A DNA stretch of 8,084 nt. Source: Thermaceae bacterium. GTDB lineage: Bacteria; Deinococcota; Deinococci; Deinococcales; Marinithermaceae. Each line of letters opens with the position of its first letter. The first letter of the stretch is position 1. Positions 5,133-8,084 of this stretch are shown here, piece by piece. The notes under the pieces are model-generated. The model saw nothing but the letters and a program-made list of their open reading frames with translations, was not told where the DNA came from and ran no database searches. The stretch is from NCBI GenBank assembly GCA_026989475.1, contig JALSJG010000260.1, positions 1 to 8,084 of the forward strand. Reading direction: 5' to 3'. The translations under genes and the position numbers were made by a program.

Positions 5133-5161
5133 TCACATGAGAATGTAAGTTTCTCATGTGA
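5133..5161. repeat. Perfect palindrome between divergent promoters (candidate operator)
   Basis: TCACATGAGAA (5133–5143) and TTCTCATGTGA (5151–5161) are perfectly complementary 11-bp arms around a 7-bp spacer TGTAAGT. The palindrome abuts the regulator's -10 on one side and covers the -35 region of the PLP-enzyme promoter on the other, so one bound protein could control both genes. OmpR-family proteins more often use direct repeats (a loose pair, ATGTAA and ATGTGA, is present at 5143 and 5156), so another dimeric regulator remains possible. Confidence 0.65.
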
Positions 5162-5172
5162 AAGTGTGGCGG

Positions 5173-5181
5173 TGGTAGAAT
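5173..5181 (+). promoter_or_regulatory. Extended -10 promoter of the trans-sulfuration enzyme gene
   Basis: TG-G-TAGAAT (5173–5181) is an extended -10 with five of six consensus bases. No good -35 exists at 16–18 bp; the position is occupied by the right arm of the palindrome. Transcription would start near 5188, giving a leader of about 21 nt that includes a purine-rich ribosome site (AAGAAGGGA, 5191–5199) 9 nt before ATG 5209. The weak -35 suggests dependence on the TG motif or on an activator at the palindrome. Confidence 0.55.
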
Positions 5182-5208
5182 CCCCTGGAAAAGAAGGGAT
5201 GTGAGCCC

Positions 5209-6387
5209 ATGCCCAGACTCCGCACGCTGGCGGTCCACGCCGGCCAGCGGCCGGAACCCCACACGGGCGCCCTAGCGCAGCCGATCTTTCAGACCTCCAC
5301 CTTCGTCTACGGCGACTTCGAGCGGGGCCGGCGGCTCTTTGCCGGCGAGGAAGCAGGCTACCTCTACACCCGGATCCAAAACCCCACCACCCGGGCCTTT
5401 GAGGAGAAGCTCGCGGCGCTCGAGGGCGGCGAGGACGCGGTGGCGTTTACGAGCGGGATGGCCGCGATCGCCGCGCTCGCCTTCACCCTCCTCAAGCCCG
5501 GCGACGAGCTCGTCTACCTCGGTCCCCTCTACGGCGGCACCGAGGGATTTTTCTACGACACCCTCGCGCGTTTCGGGATCCGGATCACCGACGCCACCGA
5601 ACGCCCCCTGGCCGAGGCCCTTGGCCCCGACACCCGGCTGATCTATGTCGAGACCCCGGCGAACCCGACCCTCCGGGTTCACGACCTCGCCGAGGTCGCC
5701 CGCCTGGCCCGCGCGCGGGGGATCCGCTCGGTCGCGGACAACACCTTCGCCACCCCGGCGCTCACCCGGCCTTTGGAGCTCGGGATCGACCTCGTGGTCC
5801 ACTCGGCGACCAAGTACCTCTCGGGCCACGGCGACACCCTGGGGGGCGCGGTGGTGGGCCCGGCGGAGCTAGTCGACGAGATCCGGGCCGAGGGGCTGAG
5901 GCACCTGGGAGGCGCCCAGAGCCCCTTCGATGCTTTCTTGCTTCTCCGCGGGATGAAGACCCTGGTGCTCCGCATGGAGGCCCACTCCGAGGGGGCGATG
6001 CGGGTGGCCCGCTTCCTCGAGGGTCACCCGGCAGTCCGGCGGGTCTACTACCCCGGCCTTGAAAGCCACCCGGGCCACGCAGTCGCCGCCCGCCAGATGC
6101 GAGCCTTTGGCGGCATGGTGGCGCTGGAGCTCGGGAGCGAGGCCGCCGCCCGGGCCTTCCTCGACCGGCTCCGCTACTTCGCCCAGGCGGTGAGCCTCGG
6201 GGACGTGGACTCGCTCGCCACCCACCCCTACTCCACCACCCACCAGCTCGTCTCCGAGGAGGTACGGCTTCGCCAGGGGGTCACGCCCGGCCTCGTGCGG
6301 CTTTCGGTGGGACTCGAGGACCCCGAGGACCTCATCGAGGACCTGGAGAGGGCCCTCGCCCGGGCGGCCGCCCTTGAGGCGGGCTAG
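5209..6387 (+). CDS. Cys/Met-metabolism PLP-dependent (trans-sulfuration) enzyme, methionine γ-lyase/cystathionine γ-lyase-like
   Basis: This full-length 392-aa fold-type-I PLP enzyme is of the trans-sulfuration family, which works on γ-substituted sulfur amino acids (cystathionine γ-synthase/lyase, methionine γ-lyase, O-acylhomoserine sulfhydrylase). Visible residues: Tyr53 and Arg55 in YTRIQNPT, which hold the cofactor phosphate of the partner subunit; Tyr108 in LYGGT; Asp177 (ADNTF) for the pyridine nitrogen; Ser199, Thr201 and Schiff-base Lys202 in SATKYLSGHGD; Arg364 (LVRLSVGLED) for the substrate carboxylate. The SPFDAFLLLRGMKTL and YYPGLESHP segments read most like the lyase branch, but the Cys following Tyr-Gly in Pseudomonas methionine γ-lyase is Gly110 here, so the substrate is left open. 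O-acetylhomoserine sulfhydrylases are usually longer. Start ATG fits the family opening (LAVHAGQ). It is divergent from the response regulator and possibly under shared control. Confidence 0.92.
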   Translation: MPRLRTLAVHAGQRPEPHTGALAQPIFQTSTFVYGDFERGRRLFAGEEAGYLYTRIQNPTTRAFEEKLAALEGGEDAVAFTSGMAAIAALAFTLLKPGDELVYLGPLYGGTEGFFYDTLARFGIRITDATERPLAEALGPDTRLIYVETPANPTLRVHDLAEVARLARARGIRSVADNTFATPALTRPLELGIDLVVHSATKYLSGHGDTLGGAVVGPAELVDEIRAEGLRHLGGAQSPFDAFLLLRGMKTLVLRMEAHSEGAMRVARFLEGHPAVRRVYYPGLESHPGHAVAARQMRAFGGMVALELGSEAAARAFLDRLRYFAQAVSLGDVDSLATHPYSTTHQLVSEEVRLRQGVTPGLVRLSVGLEDPEDLIEDLERALARAAALEAG

Positions 6388-6406
6388 CGCTCGCGCGGCG
6401 CTTTTT
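6386..6406 (+). terminator. Short intrinsic terminator after the PLP-enzyme gene
   Basis: AGCGC (6386–6390) pairs with GCGCT (6398–6402) around a 7-nt loop and is followed by a T5 run (6402–6406). The stem starts in the stop codon of the plus-strand gene, and the T-run touches the stop codon of the converging dehydrogenase gene. The stem is only 5 bp, so it may be a modest terminator. It also separates two convergent genes with just 17 bp between them. Confidence 0.5.
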
Positions 6407-7367
6407 ACACCACGGGGTTCGGCGGTTCTTTTCCGGCGAGCCCCGCGAGGAGGTTTTCGGCCACCATCCGGGCCATCCGCTCCCGGGTTCTTCTCCCCGC
6501 CGAGCCCACGTGCGGGGTGAGGACGACGTTTTCGAGCCGGGTAAGGGGATGGCCCTGGGGCAGGGGCTCGGGGTCGGTGACGTCGAGCCCGGCGGCGAAA
6601 AGGGGCCCCTCTTGGAGGGCCCGGACGAGCGCCTCGGTGTCCACCACCCGGCCCCGGGCGGTATTCACCAGCACCGAGCCCGGCTTCATGCGAAAGAGCC
6701 GCGCTTCGTCGAAAAGCCGCTCGGTCTCCGGGGTCAGGGGCACGTGCAGGCTCACGAAGTCGGCCTCGGGAAGCGCCTCGTCGAGCGCGACTCGGCGGGC
6801 ACCGAGGGCGGCCTCGGCCTCGGGTTTTGGGACGCGGCTGGTATAGAGGATCTCCATGCCAAAGCCCCTGGCCCGCCGGGCGAAGGCCTGGCCGATCCGG
6901 CCAAAGCCCACCACCAACACCGTGGCCCCGTGGACCTCGGGGCCCAAAAACCCGGAGGGGAGCCAGCACCGCCAGCGCCCCTCGCGGACGAAGCGGTCGC
7001 CTTCCGCCACCCGCCGGGCGGCGGCGAGCAGGAGGGCGAAGGCGAGGTCGGCGGTGGCCTCGGTGAGGACGCCGGGGGTGTTCGTCACCCGAATGCCGCG
7101 GGCTCGGGCCGCTTCGAGGTCGATGTTGTCCACCCCCACGGCGTACTGGGCGATCACCTTTAGGCCGGGGCCGGCGGCGTCCATGACCTCGGCGTCGATT
7201 TTGTCCTCGAGGGTGGTGATGAGCCCCTCGGCGCCGGCGACGAGGGCTAGGAGTTCTTTTCGCGGCGGGGGGCACTCCCCTTCCCAGTAGCGGAGGGTGT
7301 GTCCGGCTTCTTCGATCTTTTGGAAGGCGTCGCCTGGGAGCCTTCGGGTTGCAACCACCTTTGCCAT
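6405..7367 (-). CDS. D-2-hydroxyacid dehydrogenase, glyoxylate/hydroxypyruvate reductase type
   Basis: This 320-aa NAD(P)-dependent enzyme should reduce glyoxylate and/or hydroxypyruvate to the D-hydroxy acid in the cytoplasm. The Rossmann dinucleotide loop is VVGFGRIGQ (152–160). The catalytic triad is visible: Arg238 (NTARGRVVD), Glu267 (LDVTDPEP) and His286 (TPHVGSA). The last block, TPHVGSAGRRTRERMA, with a tail NLLAGLAGKEPPNPVV, is typical of GRHPR/GyaR-like enzymes rather than of serine-pathway PHGDH, and no C-terminal ACT domain is present. The residue pair after β2 (TSR, ending at Arg178) suggests NADPH may be accepted; this is inference. ATG 7367 is chosen because MAKVVATRRLPGDAF fits the family N-terminus; the frame is open further upstream, but that part overlaps the next gene. 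There is no Shine–Dalgarno site. The first 121 bp overlap the end of the upstream peptidase-like gene in another frame. Confidence 0.93.
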   Translation of the reverse strand: MAKVVATRRLPGDAFQKIEEAGHTLRYWEGECPPPRKELLALVAGAEGLITTLEDKIDAEVMDAAGPGLKVIAQYAVGVDNIDLEAARARGIRVTNTPGVLTEATADLAFALLLAAARRVAEGDRFVREGRWRCWLPSGFLGPEVHGATVLVVGFGRIGQAFARRARGFGMEILYTSRVPKPEAEAALGARRVALDEALPEADFVSLHVPLTPETERLFDEARLFRMKPGSVLVNTARGRVVDTEALVRALQEGPLFAAGLDVTDPEPLPQGHPLTRLENVVLTPHVGSAGRRTRERMARMVAENLLAGLAGKEPPNPVV

Positions 7368-8041
7368 GGCTCGAGCATAGCCCGGATCGCCGCCGGGGGC
7401 GGGCGTTTTGCGAGGAGGCGTTGGAGGGTTTCCCGGCAGCGGGGGGCCTCCTCGAGACAGGCGAGCAGGCTCCTTCCCGCGAGGGCAAGCTCCTCGGCGA
7501 GCCGGGTGGGGCGGGGGTGGGGGAGGGGGAGCAGGCTTAGGGCCTCGGCCCACCGGCGGAGGCGGGCGTGGGTCTCGGGATCGGCTTCCAAAAGCGCCAG
7601 GGTCCAAAGGCCGTTCGCGATCAGCTCGTCCGCCCAGCGCGTGCCCGCCCGGAGGCCGCGCCCCGCCACCAGCGCGTGGGCGTACTCGTGCCCGCTCGCC
7701 AGGTCCACGAGCTCAAGGAGAGGACCCGGCGGCCGCACCCCGGCCTCGGTGAAAGCCCCGAGGATCCGGAACCGGAGCGGCTCGGGCAGGTCCTTCGGGG
7801 CGAAGACCGCAAGCTCCCCCCGCACCCGGGCGGCGGGGTAGCCGTAGGGGAGGGTGAGCCGGGCCCGCCAGTCGGCCTCGTTCAAGAGGTAGAGGGGGAC
7901 CCGGGGCCATTCCCCGCCGAAGGCCTGCTGGATGCCTTGTCGGAGGCGGAGGAGGTGGTCGCGGAGGTGCTTCGCCTTCAAAAGGGCGTCCCGGGAGGCG
8001 TAGGCGGGGAGCTCGGGGTGGGGAAGGAAGGCTAGGGCCAT
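7247..8041 (-). CDS. Uncharacterised protein with a gluzincin-like HEYAH...E zinc-peptidase signature
   Basis: I do not recognise this 264-aa protein by name. Its centre holds LVDLASGHEYAHALVAG with an HExxH motif (His118, Glu119, His122), followed 17 residues after His122 by Glu139 in RWADELIANGLW. A Glu in a W..E..AN helix at this distance is the third zinc ligand pattern of gluzincin metallopeptidases, so a zinc-binding active site is likely. Residues 1–110 and 150–230 are mixed α/β and helical with no signal peptide or membrane segment, suggesting a cytosolic protein. The last ~35 residues are Lys/Ser/Pro/Arg-rich and probably disordered; they lie in the 121-bp overlap with the dehydrogenase gene. 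The start ATG has AAGGG 5 nt upstream. Substrate unknown. The conserved fold and the overlap make it real, but peptidase activity is inferred from the motif alone. Confidence 0.75.
   Translation of the reverse strand: MALAFLPHPELPAYASRDALLKAKHLRDHLLRLRQGIQQAFGGEWPRVPLYLLNEADWRARLTLPYGYPAARVRGELAVFAPKDLPEPLRFRILGAFTEAGVRPPGPLLELVDLASGHEYAHALVAGRGLRAGTRWADELIANGLWTLALLEADPETHARLRRWAEALSLLPLPHPRPTRLAEELALAGRSLLACLEEAPRCRETLQRLLAKRPPPAAIRAMLEPWQRWLQPEGSQATPSKRSKKPDTPSATGKGSAPRREKNS
7374..7379 (-). promoter_or_regulatory. Possible intragenic -10 for a leaderless dehydrogenase mRNA
   Basis: On the minus strand TATGCT (four of six consensus bases) is followed by exactly 6 nt and then the dehydrogenase ATG, the same geometry as in front of the response regulator. 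The dehydrogenase lacks a ribosome site, which fits a leaderless start. There is no -35 at 16–18 bp and the site lies inside the upstream coding frame, so chance is a real possibility. Confidence 0.3.
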
Positions 8042-8084
8042 AGCACCCTTAAGGGAACCGCGCGAAAGCCCTCGAGCTCCCGGA
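8032..8084 (-). CDS. Possible C-terminal end of an upstream gene (partial, cut by the window edge)
   Basis: Reading the minus strand from 8082, the frame RELEGFRAVPLRVLWP ends in TAG at 8034–8032, overlapping the first codons of the peptidase-like gene by 10 bp. Its composition looks like a normal protein end, and such short overlaps are common in this window. One other frame closes within the segment with a less protein-like sequence. Sixteen residues are too few to identify a family, and only the adjacent sequence can show whether the frame is a gene. Confidence 0.3.
   Translation of the reverse strand, partial: RELEGFRAVPLRVLWP

Noticed and set aside
5199..5204. ATGTGA start–stop pair just before the PLP-enzyme start
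   Set aside because: It is out of frame and directly next to the ribosome site, too close to be used as a start; most likely chance.
5869..7488. 539-codon minus-strand open frame
   Set aside because: It is antisense to the PLP enzyme and out of frame with the dehydrogenase. The translation is Arg/Pro/Gly/Ala-rich without domain signals, typical of shadow frames in GC-rich DNA.
1..8084. Very frequent CTCGAG and GAGCTC words across the window
   Set aside because: Explained by the preferred codons CTC (Leu) and GAG (Glu) next to each other; no spacing pattern suggesting a DNA-level signal.
1..8084. CRISPR array, tRNA, rRNA, insertion sequence or prophage
   Set aside because: Looked for repeat–spacer periodicity, transposase or integrase motifs, terminal repeats and RNA gene motifs on both strands; none seen.

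Overview
The window is GC-rich bacterial DNA, coding almost end to end. Codon choice is dominated by CTC (Leu) and GAG (Glu). Together with the hemA–HemX/CcsA pair, a -10 box placed exactly for a leaderless mRNA, and the protein families present, it suggests the Deinococcota, most likely a thermophile of the Thermaceae (Thermus, Meiothermus, Oceanithermus or Marinithermus type). This assignment comes from style and gene content, not a database match. No rRNA, tRNA, CRISPR array, insertion sequence or phage gene is visible, and no gene-free stretch exceeds 90 bp.

Layout. Positions 1–1079 (+) hold the 3' end of hemA (glutamyl-tRNA reductase), overlapping by ATGA with a HemX/CcsA-type multi-pass membrane protein. 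Positions 1080–1142 are AT-rich and carry a sigma70-type promoter whose -35 box lies inside an imperfect palindrome. This promoter starts a tight five-gene operon (1143–2950, +): a 73-aa unknown, a DUF4097/YvlB-like β-repeat protein, a 116-aa YvlB-type protein, a 78-aa putative membrane protein, and a DUF2089 zinc-ribbon/HTH protein. Three of the five share the same short SHOCT-like helical hairpin, which marks the operon as a candidate LiaX/YvlB-like envelope-stress module.

Converging on it, with interlocked stop codons at 2947–2950, is a two-component system on the minus strand (2947–5120): an OmpR-family response regulator followed by its membrane histidine kinase. The 74 bp between them are nearly filled by two inward-facing arrays of four 7-bp repeats that form a long hairpin. 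The regulator gene diverges from a trans-sulfuration PLP enzyme (5209–6387, +). Their 88-bp shared intergenic region contains a perfect 11-bp-arm palindrome between the two -10 boxes. The regulator's -10 sits 6 nt from its ATG, so its mRNA is predicted to be leaderless.

The right end (6405–8041, -) carries a D-2-hydroxyacid dehydrogenase of the glyoxylate/hydroxypyruvate reductase type, preceded by an unrecognised 264-aa protein with a gluzincin-like HEYAH...E signature. The two overlap by 121 bp. A few codons of a further upstream gene may be present at the window edge.

The best candidates for something under-described are the SHOCT-module operon facing the two-component system, the heptamer-array hairpin inside the two-component operon, and the predicted metallopeptidase.
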